A stretch of DNA of 64,000 nucleotides from Cohnella fermenti (GTDB lineage Bacteria; Bacillota; Bacilli; Paenibacillales; Paenibacillaceae). Shown piece by piece: positions 1 through 9,118 of the stretch. The position numbers and the translations under genes were made by a program. The stretch covers positions 389,775 through 453,774 of the forward strand of contig NZ_SSOB01000001.1 in the NCBI RefSeq assembly GCF_004801405.1. Direction: 5' to 3'. Within the stretch, counting starts at the first letter, position 1; each line of letters opens with the position of its first letter. The notes below the pieces were generated by a model. That model was given only the letters and a program-made list of their open reading frames with translations, did no database searches and was not told the origin of the DNA.

Positions 1-54
1 CAGGCGAAGGCGGAACAGCAGGCGAAGGCGGAACAGCAGGCGAAGGTGGAGCGG
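1..54 (+). repeat. 18-bp tandem repeat at window edge
   Basis: Two perfect copies and one diverged copy of an 18-bp unit beginning CAGGCGAAGGCGGAACAG run in the frame of the following kinase gene and read as repeats of Gln-Ala-Lys-Ala-Glu-Gln. The frame is open to the left edge, so this is either a charged N-terminal extension of the kinase or the end of upstream sequence that happens to be in frame. Confidence 0.8.
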
Positions 55-1617
55 GAGCGGGAATTGGCGTCGACGAAGATCTATATTCTCGCCATTGACC
101 AGAGCACGTCGGGCACGAAGGCGCTGCTGGTCGACCGTTCGGGAGCGGTGGCGGCGCGCAGCTCCTGCGAGCATAAGCAATACTATCCGCGCCCGGGCTG
201 GGTGGAGCACGATGCTCTCGAGATTTACGAGAACGCGAAGCGGGTCGCCAGAGAGGCTCTGGCCTCGGCGGGAGTCGGGCCGGAGCGGCTTGCGGCGCTG
301 ACCGTCACGAACCAGCGGGAGACCGCGGTGCTGTGGGACCGGACGACCGGACGGCCCGTTCATCGCGCAATCGTCTGGCAGTGCCAGCGCACGGCGGAGT
401 ATTGCGCCGAGCTGCGCGAGGCGGGATGGGAGCAGGCGGTCCGCGAGAAGACCGGGCTGCTGCTCGATCCCTACTTCTCGGCGGCGAAGTGGAGCTGGAT
501 GCTGGGCAACGTCCCGGGTGCCGGCGAGAAGCTGGCGGCGGGGGAGCTGTTGGCGGGTACGATCGATAGCTGGCTCATCTGGAAGCTGACCGGAGGGCGC
601 GTTCATGCGACGGACAACACGAACGCAAGCCGCACGTCATTGTATAATATCCATAAGCTGGAGTGGGACGAGGAGCTGTGCGGGCTGTTCGGAGTTCCGG
701 CCGCAATCCTGCCCGAGGTGCGCTCGTCCGACGCCCGGTTCGGCGAGACGGAGGACCCCGAGCTGTTCGGGGACGTGCGGGTGCCGATCTGCGGCGTCAT
801 CGGCGATTCGCAGGCGGCGCTGTTCGGCAACCGCTGCTGGAGCCCGGGCATGGCGAAGGCGACCTACGGCACGGGCACTTCCGTGCTCATGAACGTGGGC
901 GACCGGCCGATTGCGGCGGGCGGAGGTCTGGTGCAGGTGATCGCCTGGGGGCGCGGCGGCAAGGTGACGTATGCGCTGGAGGCGGTCATCCGCACGTCGG
1001 GCGACAGCCTCAAGTGGGTGCGCGACAACCTCGGCTTGTTCGCGGACATGGACGAGATGCAGCGGCTTCTGGACCGCGCGCCGGCCAATGAAGGCGTTTA
1101 CCTCGTGCCGGCGTTCGTCGGGCTCGGCGCACCGTATTGGCAGCCCGACGCGCGCGCGGCGCTCGTCGGCATGAACCGCGGCACGGGACGCGAGCACATC
1201 GTGCGCGCCGCAATCGAGAGCATCGCGTACCAGGTGCGCGATGCGGCGGAGCTGCTCGAAGCGGAGGCGGGCATCCCGCTGACGGAGCTGCGCGCGGACG
1301 GCGGCGCTTCCGCGAACGCCGTGCTGATGCAGTTCCAGGCCGACACGCTCGGCCGGCCCGTGGCGAAGGCGGGCATCGCGGAGCTGTCCGCGATGGGGGC
1401 GGTGTACCTCGGCGGCCTGGGCGTCGGCTTCTGGGGCTCGCTTGAAGAAGCAGCCGGAAGGGCGGGAGGCGGAGGCTCGGAAGACGGAGGGACGGATGGC
1501 GGAGACACGGGAACCGGGACCGGAACTGTCTACGAGCCTCGCATGGCGCAGGTTGAGAAGGAGAAGAATTACGCAGGCTGGAAGCGGGCCGTCTTCTCCG
1601 TGATCGGAGCGTTATGA
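46..1617 (+). CDS. Glycerol kinase-like FGGY carbohydrate kinase
   Basis: FGGY-family kinase, most like glycerol kinase, which phosphorylates glycerol to glycerol-3-phosphate with ATP in the cytoplasm. The N-terminal ATP-binding stretch AIDQSTSGTKALLVD, the NQRET motif, IVWQCQRT, PYFSAAKWSW and IGDSQAALFG match the glycerol kinase substrate and phosphate regions. The position that is usually Gln in GDQQ is Ser here, so it may be a paralog with another polyol or sugar substrate. The reading frame is open to the window edge through a Gln/Ala/Lys/Glu repeat. GTG at 46 is only the first usable start inside the window, TTG at 64 is an alternative, and the true start may lie outside. A Gly/Asp/Thr-rich low-complexity insert lies near residues 475-495, just before the usual C-terminal YEPRM motif. 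It has no clear operon partner downstream. Confidence 0.82.
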   Translation: MERERELASTKIYILAIDQSTSGTKALLVDRSGAVAARSSCEHKQYYPRPGWVEHDALEIYENAKRVAREALASAGVGPERLAALTVTNQRETAVLWDRTTGRPVHRAIVWQCQRTAEYCAELREAGWEQAVREKTGLLLDPYFSAAKWSWMLGNVPGAGEKLAAGELLAGTIDSWLIWKLTGGRVHATDNTNASRTSLYNIHKLEWDEELCGLFGVPAAILPEVRSSDARFGETEDPELFGDVRVPICGVIGDSQAALFGNRCWSPGMAKATYGTGTSVLMNVGDRPIAAGGGLVQVIAWGRGGKVTYALEAVIRTSGDSLKWVRDNLGLFADMDEMQRLLDRAPANEGVYLVPAFVGLGAPYWQPDARAALVGMNRGTGREHIVRAAIESIAYQVRDAAELLEAEAGIPLTELRADGGASANAVLMQFQADTLGRPVAKAGIAELSAMGAVYLGGLGVGFWGSLEEAAGRAGGGGSEDGGTDGGDTGTGTGTVYEPRMAQVEKEKNYAGWKRAVFSVIGAL

Positions 1618-1646
1618 ACGTTTTGCCGGCACAATTCTTCTCTGGC

Positions 1647-1683
1647 GGCATTATGTCTCTTCTCCCACTTGCTCAGGATAGGG
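1647..1683 (+). repeat. Interspersed repeat, copy 1 (forward)
   Basis: Copy of a roughly 37-bp dispersed sequence beginning GGCATTATGTCTCTTCTCCC followed by a GCTCAGGATAGGG tail. Copies 2 and 4 are in the same orientation and copies 3 and 5 are inverted. It sits just after the kinase gene, inside a short open frame (from 1614) that I regard as non-coding. Confidence 0.75.
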
Positions 1684-1820
1684 CGAGCAGGGGAATATCC
1701 GGGGGCGGTCTGAGCGCGATAGTGGAGGACGGTCAGACCGTTCTGCGGGATGAGGAAGAGTACGAATACGGAAGTAGGCGCAGCGAAAGATACGTGATAT
1801 TACAATAGAGGAGAGGATCT

Positions 1821-3555
1821 CATGTCATTCCAAGAGACAGTCAAGCTGGGCCATCTGTTAAAGAACCCGGAGTCGAGGGCAATTCTGTTCAGAGCGATCC
1901 TTCCCTGGACGTCTCCGATTATCGGCTTCAGTTCCTGAAGCTTCAGCCGTTCGGCTCCTACCTGGAGTCCCTGCCTTCGGAAGAGACGCGAGCGGCGCTG
2001 CTTCGCGAGCTGGAGCCGTTCGGGCCGGTCGTGGACACGCCGGACAAGACTGCTTCTGCGGATTACGAGGACGCGTCGGTCGCCCGCGGTTCGGCTGCGA
2101 CGAGTTCGCCTGCCGAAGCCGGGCGCTGAGGCGTGTTTGAGCTTGCGCTCGCAGGGCCGAGCCACGGCAACCCGTTCGTCGACGTCGACTTGAGCGCCGA
2201 GTTCTCGTTCGAGGGACGGACGCAGCGGGCGCTTGGCTTCTATGACGGGGATGGCAGCTATCTCATCCGGTTCATGCCGGACCGCGAAGGGGAGTGGACG
2301 TTCCGGACGAGCAGCAATGCGCGTTCGCTGGACGGCATCGAAGGCCGGTTCGCGGCCCTGGCGCAGGCTGAAGGCAATCGCGGCCCGGTTCGGGTGAGCA
2401 ACACGTACCACTTCGCTTATGAGGACGGAACGCCCTATTACCGGTCGGGACTACCTGCTACGTATGGACACACCAAGGGAACGAACTCGAGAAGCAGACA
2501 CTCCGGACCCTCTCCAAGGCCCCTTTTAACAAAATGCGCATGTGCGTGTTCCCGAAGGCGTACCTGTACGACGAGAATGAGCTGAGCTCTACCCGTATGA
2601 GGGATCGCTCGAGCAAGGCTGGGACTACTCCCGCTTCAACCCGGCGTTCTTCCGCCACCTGGAGAACCGGATTGCGCAGCTTGGCGAGCTCGGCATCGAG
2701 GCCGACCTGATTCTGTTCCACGCGGACGACCGCTGGGGCTTCTCGGAGATGGGCAAGGTCGCGGACGACCGTTACTTGCGCTACATCACGGCCCGGCTGT
2801 CCGCGTTCCGCCACGTCTGGTGGTCGCTCGCCAACGAGTACGACCTGATGTGGGAGAAGGAGACGGAAGATTGGGAGCGGTTCGCGGGCATCGTCACGGG
2901 GAACGATCCGCATGACCACTTGATCTCGATCCACAACTGCAACCCCTTCTACGACTACAGTCGCCCGTGGATCACTCATTGCAGCATTCAGCGCCAGGAC
3001 GTGTACCGGACGGCGGAGTACACGGACGAATGGCGCGCCAAGTGGAACAAGCCGGTCGACATCGACGAGTGCGCGTACGAGGGCAACATCGAGACGGGCT
3101 GGGGCAACATCAGCGGGGAAGAGATGACCCGGCGCTTCTGGGAAGGCGCGGTCCGCGGAGGCTACGTCGGCCACGGCGAGACATACTTGCACCCGCAAGA
3201 CATTCTGTGGTGGGCCAAGGGGGACGAGCTTCTCGGGACGAGCCCGGCCCGGATCGCGTTCCTGCGGCGGATTCTCGAGGAGGGGCCGGAAGGCGGCATC
3301 CATCCGTTCAAGAAGTCGCCGATGGACTGGGACGTGCCGATCGGCGGCGTTCCCGGCGAGTATGTGTTGTATTACTTCGGCATCAACCGCCCGTCGTTCC
3401 GAGTGTTCCACATGGAGCCGGGAACCCGCTACACCGTCGACGTCATCGACACGTGGAACATGACGATCAAGCGTCGTGAAGGAACGTACGAAGGCTCGTT
3501 CCGCGTGGAGCTGGCGGGACGGGAGTACATGGCCGTGAGGCTCATGAAGGCGTGA
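1821..3555 (+). pseudogene. Broken DUF5060/DUF4038/DUF5605-type glycoside hydrolase
   Basis: Remnant of a cytoplasmic glycoside hydrolase of the DUF5060 plus DUF4038 (TIM barrel) plus DUF5605 type. Intact family segments appear in different frames. A short N-terminal helix region starts at ATG 1821 (MSFQETVKLGHLL). The DUF5060 beta-sandwich begins with [16 protein letters not shown] at about 2130. The barrel part carries [11 protein letters not shown] at about 2451, [13 protein letters not shown] and HVWWSLANEYDL. An in-frame C-terminal part runs from 2749 to 3555 and includes WNKPVDIDECAYEGN. Disruptions I can see are a frame change after about 1890, a TGA where the family has the Trp of RWGVFEL (2127-2129), and frame changes near 2450 and 2585. 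A good ribosome binding site (GAGGAGAGG) precedes 1821. The multiple lesions make it non-functional as one protein. Confidence 0.82.
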
Positions 3556-3685
3556 CGGAGAAGTGACGCTGGCGGCCTCGTGTCAGTTCAGAGTGCAGAA
3601 TACGGAGATCGTGTCGCGAGACATGGTCTCCGTTTGCTTTAAGCGCCGATTCGCAAGTCCTCCGAAGCATCATATCTGCTCTGAA

Positions 3686-3722
3686 GGCATTATGTCTCTT
3701 CTCCCGCTCGCTCAGGATAGGG
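3686..3722 (+). repeat. Interspersed repeat, copy 2 (forward)
   Basis: Second forward copy of the GGCATTATGTCTCTTCTCCC...GCTCAGGATAGGG repeat, differing from copy 1 at only a few positions. It lies about 130 bp after the end of the broken hydrolase and immediately before a degenerate tandem repeat. Confidence 0.75.
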
Positions 3723-3744
3723 ATCAACAGGGACACCCGGCATC

Positions 3745-3912
3745 AGTCGGTCGGAACACGGCAGTCAGGACGCGATGGCCGGGACGCGACGATCGGAACG
3801 CCTCAGTCGGAACGTGATGGTCGGAAAACGACAGTCGGAACACGGCAGTCGGGACGCGACGATCGGAACACGGCAGTCGGGGCACGGTGATCGGAACGCG
3901 GCAGTGGTCGGG
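3745..3912 (+). repeat. Degenerate ~14-bp tandem repeat
   Basis: About eleven imperfect units of 13-15 bp, approximated by GTCGGAACACGGCA with variants such as GTCGGGACGCGACGA, follow one another without a gap. The frames through it give only Arg/Gly/Ser-rich low-complexity peptides, so I treat it as non-coding satellite-like DNA between two pseudogenes. Confidence 0.7.
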
Positions 3913-3989
3913 TGGCGGTCGGGAGACGGTCGGGGCGCTGCGGCGACGGCCGGGCGGATTCTGCGCTGCGGGCAGGGTTAACAGGCCGA

Positions 3990-4858
3990 CCTCAGGTCGG
4001 AGGGAGAACGCTGCGCACGACGGAAAGTTTGACAGGCCTGCATCATCAATTGCATACAGTCGCTTCCGTTCTGAAGGGCGTTCCACCGGAAGATGGCTTC
4101 TGCCAGGTGCTTGGGCAGCGAGCTTGCTCGATGCCGCGATAGGTTGTTCGAATCCGCTTGAACTCCGCACGAATAATCGGGGCCAGGTTCCGGCAATGGC
4201 GAATCGTCAAATACCAGGACCGCTGTACGTCGGCGGCCTGGCTGACGGGATTGGGAGCGAAGTGACGGCGCTTGAACACCTGGCGAGCTTCCGCATTGAT
4301 GATGCTGCCATTCATCTGTTCGCGGTCGAGCATCATCCAAGTCATGCGCACGGGACGATCGGCGTCATCGATCTCCATGGCCATAGCTACCGGATGCTCC
4401 TGCTCGTTAAGCTTGCCGATGGAAGTCAGGGAAGGGCAGAAGATCGCCAAGCCGGCTTCCACGCGCCCGCTCAGCCGCTCCGCTCCGTCAAGTTCAAGTA
4501 GGAGGCTCTCCCGAATCTTGTTCATCATGGCATAAGCCGTTTTGTAGGTGACGCCGATCTGCTTCGCGAGCTGCGCGGCGTTGATGCCGGAGGACGTATC
4601 GCTCATGCGTTCCATGGCGAACAGCCACTTCGAAAGCGCGGTCCGCGTTCCTTCCATGCAAGTGCCGGAAGCCTGGTGGCGGCAGCGCACGCATTCAAAC
4701 AGAGGCCGACGGCGAGTGGAGATCGTATATGCCTCCCGATGGCCGCAGAGCGGGCAACGATACCCGTCAGGCCACCGGCAGCGGTAGAAATAAGCCGCGC
4801 AAGCGTCTTCGTCGCCTTGCTTCGCCAGAAACTCCGCATAGCTCTCGAGCATGGTCAC
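3990..4858 (-). pseudogene. Frameshifted IS1595-like transposase
   Basis: Transposase of the IS1595 (ISXO2-like) type. The N-terminus from ATG 4858 carries the family zinc ribbon (RCPLCGHREAYTISTRRRPLFECVRCRHQASG) followed by the SKWLFAMERMS helix region and a DDE-like core with QIGVTYKTAYAMMNKI. The first 240 or so residues read in one frame. The expected C-terminus, with KHLAEAIFRWNALQNGSDCMQ, continues in another frame, so there is an indel near 4120-4145. A few residues usually found between the last zinc-ribbon Cys and MEGTR are also missing, and the first DDE acidic motif (normally VEVDET) reads VEAGLAIF. It is therefore probably inactive. I could not identify terminal inverted repeats or a target duplication. 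Confidence 0.75.
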
Positions 4859-4872
4859 ACCTCCACGACACA

Positions 4873-4884
4873 GAACGAATGTTC
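4873..4884 (-). promoter_or_regulatory. Possible LexA-type operator
   Basis: GAACGAATGTTC fits the GAAC-N4-GTTC core of the Firmicute LexA (DinR) box with matching central RNRY bases. It ends 15 bp before the transposase start. The outer bases do not fit the full consensus, so this is only a candidate for SOS control of the element. Confidence 0.3.
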
Positions 4885-4972
4885 TCTTTTATTGTAGAAT
4901 TTTCTAGAATTAATGCAAGAGGTTCCGTAAAAAAATGTTGCCGCGCGAAGGCTGGAGTCCGGGAAGAGAAGT

Positions 4973-5003
4973 TCCTGATCAAAGGGGAGATGAGGCATAA
5001 TGC
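4973..5003 (-). repeat. Interspersed repeat, copy 3 (inverted)
   Basis: Read on the minus strand this gives GCATTATGCCTCATCTCCCC followed by a TCAGGA motif, the same dispersed repeat as copies 1, 2 and 4 in opposite orientation. Copies 2 and 3 lie on either side of the transposase about 1.25 kb apart, but similarity stops inside the arms. Confidence 0.6.
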
Positions 5004-5302
5004 GCAGAAAGGGGAAGTCGTTCGCGATATATGTAATAATATGGAAATTATCTCGCGAGGGGGGGAGAAGAAAGGGGGAGAGAGGAGAGATAGCGTTCGA
5101 CTACTTGCTCCTCGCTCGATCTGCCGAACAAAGTCGGATTAGTTAAACCCGAAAGTCGTCAAATCAAAAGCCCTTCCCGCGACGCCGGAGCTACAATGGA
5201 AGCAGCACGGAGCAAACGATTGGCCAGCCTTGCAAGCGCTGCAGAGGTTTAATCCCGAGGCGAGCCAAGGAATCACTTGGAGAAAAAGGAGCCGGTGACC
5301 GA

Positions 5303-6094
5303 ATGAGCGACAATACTCACGCAACAACGCAAGCTGCTTCGAAGATTCGCTACGCCCTTAACGAGAACGGCCCGACGCTGGCCTATTCAGAGGAATCCCG
5401 GCGTTGCGATTCTGGACGTGGACGGCCTTCGCTTCAAGGACTTGAGCAAGGACGGCGAGCCCCATCCGTACGAGGATTGGCGCCTGCCCTCGAAGGAGCG
5501 GGCGAAGGATCTGGCGTCGCGGATGAGCGTGGAGCAGATCGCAGGGCTGATGCTGTACAGTCCGCATCAGGCGGTGCCCGCAACGTTCGGCTTCTTCCCG
5601 GCGACGTACGGAGGGAAGTCCTACGAGGAGAGCGGCACAGAGGCGGCCGATCTGACGGACCAGCAGAAGGCGTTCCTCGAAGCGGATCATGTCCGGCACG
5701 TGCTCGTGACGGCGGTCGAGAGCCCGGCTGCGGCGGCGACGTGGAACAATCGCCTGCAGGCGGCCGCCGAAGCGGCTTCGCTCGGCATTCCGGTCAACAT
5801 CAGCACCGATCCGCGGCACGGAACGGATTCGAGCGCCGAGTACAACGCGGGCTCCGGCGGTGCGATCTCGATGTGGCCGGAAGCGCTGGGCCTCGCGGCC
5901 ACGTTCGATCCGGCGGTGGCGGAGCGCTTCGGCGAGGTCGCGGCCAAGGAATACCGCGCGCTCGGCATCGCGACGGCGCTGTCCCCGCAGGTCGACATCG
6001 CCACCGATCCGCGCTGGAGCCGGTTCAACGGACTTCGGCGAGGACGGCGGAGCGCTGCTGGCGACAAGGGAGCTGGAGCCGATGCAGCTCAGGG
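5303..6094 (+). pseudogene. GH3 beta-glucosidase 5' remnant
   Basis: Start of a family 3 glycoside hydrolase. ATG 5303 follows AAAAAGGAG. The first about 32 codons (to LAYSEES) are in one frame, then an indel near 5395 moves the protein to the frame of LDVDGLRFKDLSKDGEPHPYEDWRLP. Recognisable GH3 N-terminal barrel motifs follow: GIPVNISTDPRHGT, MWPEALGLAATFDP, LGIATALSPQVDIATDPRWSRFNG. A second frame change after RFNG leads to FGEDGGALLAT, after which similarity to GH3 ends. The catalytic Asp segment and the C-terminal domain are absent. The 3' part has been replaced by a GH78 fragment, so this looks like the left half of a deletion fusion. Confidence 0.8.
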
Positions 6095-7992
6095 ACTCTA
6101 TTGCTGCAATTGCAAGTGACGCTGGAGGACGGCCGGGAAGTCGTCGTTCGCACCGACGGCAGCTGGAAGGCGGCGACAGGATCGATTCTGATGTCGGAGA
6201 TTTATCATGGAGAGACCTACGATGCCCGCCTGGAGCGGGACGGCTGGAGCTCGGCGGGGTACTCCGACGCCGGTTGGCGGGAAGCCGAGGTCATCGGGCA
6301 TGCGAAGGGCATCCTGGTTCCGCAGGAGAACGTGCCGGTCCGGAAGGCGGAGGAGCTTCGCCCGAGCGAGCTTCTGCGCACACCGGAAGGCGATACGGTT
6401 ATCGACATGGGGCAGAACATGGTCGGCCGGGTTCGCTTCACGGTTCGCGGCGAGGAGGGGCGGGAGGTCGAGCTTCGCCATGCGGAGGTGCTGGATAAGG
6501 ACGGCAACTTCTACGTCGGCAACATCCGTGCGGCGAAGCAGACGATCCGCTACACGAAGAAGGGCGGAGAGCCCGAGACGTTCGAGCCGCGCTTCACGTT
6601 CCAGGGCTTCCGTTATGTGAAGCTGACTGGCTTCGCGGAGCCGATCCGGCTGGAGGACTTCGCGGGCGTGGTGCTGCATTCCGACATGGATCGGACGGGG
6701 AGCTTCGAATGCTCCGATCCTCTGGTCAATCAATTGCAGCACAATATTCTGTGGGGTCTCAGGGGCAACTTCCTCGACGTTCCAACCGATTGTCCGCAGC
6801 GGGACGAACGGTTGGGGTGGACAGGCGGCGCGCAGGTGTTCGCCAGGACCTCTCTTATCTTGTCAATTACGCGCCATTCTTCGCGAAGTGGCTTGGCGAC
6901 CTGAAGGGGGACCAGGCTGCGGACGGGGGCGTTCCGTTCGTCGTGCCCCACATGCTGGAGAAGAAGCCGAGCAAGGGCGGCTTCCCGCCGCCGTTCAATT
7001 CGGCGGCCTGGGGCGATGCGGCGACGATTGTGCCTTGGACGATGTATGTGGCCTTCGGGGACAAGCGCATTCTGGAGGCGCAATACGAGAGCATGAAGGC
7101 CTGGGTCGAGTTCGTCCGCCGCCAGGGCAGCAGCGAATTCCTGTGGGACACCGGCTTCCACTTCGCGGACTGGCTTGCGCTCGACGCCAAGCCCGGCGCT
7201 TATCTCGGGGCGACGGACATGCATTATGTGTCGACGGCCTATTACGCAATCTCGACCGATATCGTCCGCAAGGCGGCCACCCTCCTCGGCAAGACGGACG
7301 ACGAGCGGGAATACGCCGCGCTGTACGAAGGCATACGCCGAGCGTTCAACGAGGAGTACGTGACGCCGGCGGCCCGCCTGGCGGTGCCGACGCAGACGGC
7401 CCAGGTCGTCGGCCCCCCGTACCTGAACCATGTGCTCAGCGACAACGGCGAGAACGAGGCGGCCTACCGGCTGCTGCTCCAGAAGGACTTCCCTTCGTGG
7501 CTGTACCAGGTGACGAAGGGCGCGACGACGATCTGGGAGCATTGGGACGGCATCCGCGAGGATGGCACGTTCTGGAGCGACGCGATGAACTCGTTTAACC
7601 ATTACGCTTACGGGGCGATCGGCGACTGGCTGTATCGCAGCGTCGCGGGCATCGACACAAGCGAGGCGGAGCCCGGCTACAAGAAGATCATCCTTCGTCC
7701 GCGTCCAGGAGCGGGATTAGAGTGGGCGGAGGGACGTCTGGAGACGATGTACGGCACGATTGTCTCTCGCTGGAGCCGAACGGAAGAAGGTCGGATGGAG
7801 GTCAGGGCTACTGTTCCGGCGAACACATCTGCGGAGATCGTGCTTCCCGGCGCGGCCTCGACAGCAGCTGTGATGGAGAGCGGACGTCCTCTTGCGGAGG
7901 CGGAAGGCCTCTCGTTCGCGGAGGAGACGCCGGACGGCGTGAAGCTGACCGCTGCGGCCGGGGAGTATGCGTTCGCGTATTCGCTGGGGTGA
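6095..7992 (+). pseudogene. GH78 alpha-L-rhamnosidase 3' remnant
   Basis: C-terminal two thirds of a bacterial alpha-L-rhamnosidase, an enzyme that releases terminal L-rhamnose. It enters within the second N-terminal sandwich (LQVTLEDGREVVVRTDGSWKA) and continues through DMGQNMVGRVRF and the catalytic-domain hallmark DVPTDCPQRDERLGWTG at about residues 222-238 of the remnant. The usual WTGDAQ reads WTGGAQ. An indel near 6850 then shifts the frame, and the rest (YLVNYAPFFAKWLGDL through the barrel to KIILRPRPGAGLEWAEG) is continuous from 6868 to 7992. The N-terminus is missing, replaced by GH3 sequence. With a truncation, a frameshift and a changed motif it is non-functional. An intact relative is at 38278. 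Confidence 0.83.
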
Positions 7993-8048
7993 ACGAAAGG
8001 GAATTGAACAATCGGGCGCCTGTTCGGGGCGGCCTGGAATCGGATAGA

Positions 8049-8096
8049 AGCGTTCTGGAATTCCCGCTTGGGCGGGGAGCCGGAACGCTTTATTTG
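8049..8096 (+). terminator. Rho-independent terminator candidate
   Basis: AGCGTTC pairs with GAACGCT and an inner CCCGC pairs with GCGGG, followed by TTTATTTG. It lies 57 bp after the GH78 remnant and ahead of the ABC operon. Confidence 0.6.
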
Positions 8097-8210
8097 ATCT
8101 CAGGAGATTTACAGTTGTATTCCTCCCCTGGAGAGAAGGATGTTGCCTTATGCGGAGACCTCGCCCGATGGTACCCTAGAGGCAACTTCAAGAAAGGAGG
8201 TGTGCGGCGC

Positions 8211-9107
8211 ATGAAGAGCCGACTCAGGCAACATTACCCGCTGTACCTGCTGCTTGCCCCTCTGCTTGCCTGGTACGCTCTGTTCGTCTTCAAGCCGATG
8301 TACGGCCTGCAGATCGCGTTCAAGGATTACAGCGTGTTCTTGGGCATCGAGAACAGCCCATGGGCTGGCCTGTCCCACTTCCGCGCGTTCCTGGGCAGCG
8401 AATACTTCCTCCGCGTGCTGAAGAACACGCTGCTGATCAGCATCTACAGCCTGATCTTCTCCTTCCCGGTGCCGATCGTTCTCGCGCTGCTGCTGCATGA
8501 GGCGAAGAACGTCGTCTTCCGCCGCGCGGTCCAGACGATCGCCTATCTGCCGCACTTCATCTCGATCGTGGTCGTGTGCGGCATCGTGACCAACTTCCTG
8601 GCTCCGACGAACGGGATCGCGAATTTACTGCTGGAGAAGCTGGGTATGGGGAAAATTTATTTTCTCGCCGATGCCGACTACTTCCGGACGATCTTCATCT
8701 CGATGAACACCTGGAAGGAAGCGGGGTTCCTCGCTATCGTCTACATCGCGGCGCTGACCGGCATCAATCCCGAGCTGTACGAGGCTGCGGTGATTGACGG
8801 AGCGAGCAAGTGGAAGCGCGTCGTCCATGTGACGATTCCCGGCATTCTGCCGACGATCATGATCATGCTGCTGCTGAAGATCGGAGAGCTGCTGGAGGTC
8901 GGCTACGAGGCGATTATTCTGCTCTATCAGCCGGTCACCTACCGAACGGCGGATGTGATCAGCAGCTATGTGTACCGGGAAGGCATCCTGAACGGCCGCT
9001 ACGACATGGCAACCGCCGTCGGGCTGTTCAATTCGATTGTCTGCCTGCTGCTGCTCGTCGTCTCTAACCGCTTAAGCAAGAAATACACCGACAACGGGCT
9101 CTGGTAG
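8211..9107 (+). CDS. Sugar ABC transporter permease, LplB type
   Basis: Inner-membrane permease of the Firmicute LplB/YtcP carbohydrate ABC transporter class (CUT1), 298 residues, the usual length. Hydrophobic segments alternate with the typical N-terminal LYLLLAPLLAWYALFVFKPMYGLQIAFKDY and the cytoplasmic EAA loop LYEAAVIDGASKWKRVVHVTIPGI, which contacts the ATPase. It ends in the family NGLW tail. ATG 8211 is chosen because AAAGGAGG lies 10 bp upstream; the open frame extends further left but has no family similarity there. It is the first gene of a permease-permease-binding protein-regulator-kinase cluster, 11 bp from the next. No ATPase gene is present, as is usual for this class, which shares an MsmX-like ATPase. 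Confidence 0.93.
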   Translation: MKSRLRQHYPLYLLLAPLLAWYALFVFKPMYGLQIAFKDYSVFLGIENSPWAGLSHFRAFLGSEYFLRVLKNTLLISIYSLIFSFPVPIVLALLLHEAKNVVFRRAVQTIAYLPHFISIVVVCGIVTNFLAPTNGIANLLLEKLGMGKIYFLADADYFRTIFISMNTWKEAGFLAIVYIAALTGINPELYEAAVIDGASKWKRVVHVTIPGILPTIMIMLLLKIGELLEVGYEAIILLYQPVTYRTADVISSYVYREGILNGRYDMATAVGLFNSIVCLLLLVVSNRLSKKYTDNGLW

Positions 9108-9118
9108 GAGGGCGAAGC

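Larger units (their letters stand above)
4859..5302. other. Intergenic region between two pseudogenes
   Basis: No gene is visible. The stretch next to the transposase is AT-rich (TTTTATTGTAGAATTTTCTA) and should hold its leftward promoter. The middle holds inverted copy 3 of the dispersed repeat and a purine-rich tract at about 5060-5095. The right end carries a ribosome binding site (AAAAAGGAG) for the GH3 remnant starting at 5303. Confidence 0.6.

Noticed and set aside
1614..1808. A 64-codon open frame containing GIMSLLPLAQDR, with similar peptides at 3563 and 15412
   Set aside because: The shared peptide is explained by the dispersed DNA repeat; outside it the frames are unrelated and ribosome binding sites are missing.
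3686..5003. Dispersed repeat copies 2 and 3 as terminal inverted repeats of the IS1595-like element
   Set aside because: They are inverted and flank the transposase, but the same sequence occurs elsewhere without any transposase and there is unrelated DNA between each copy and the gene.
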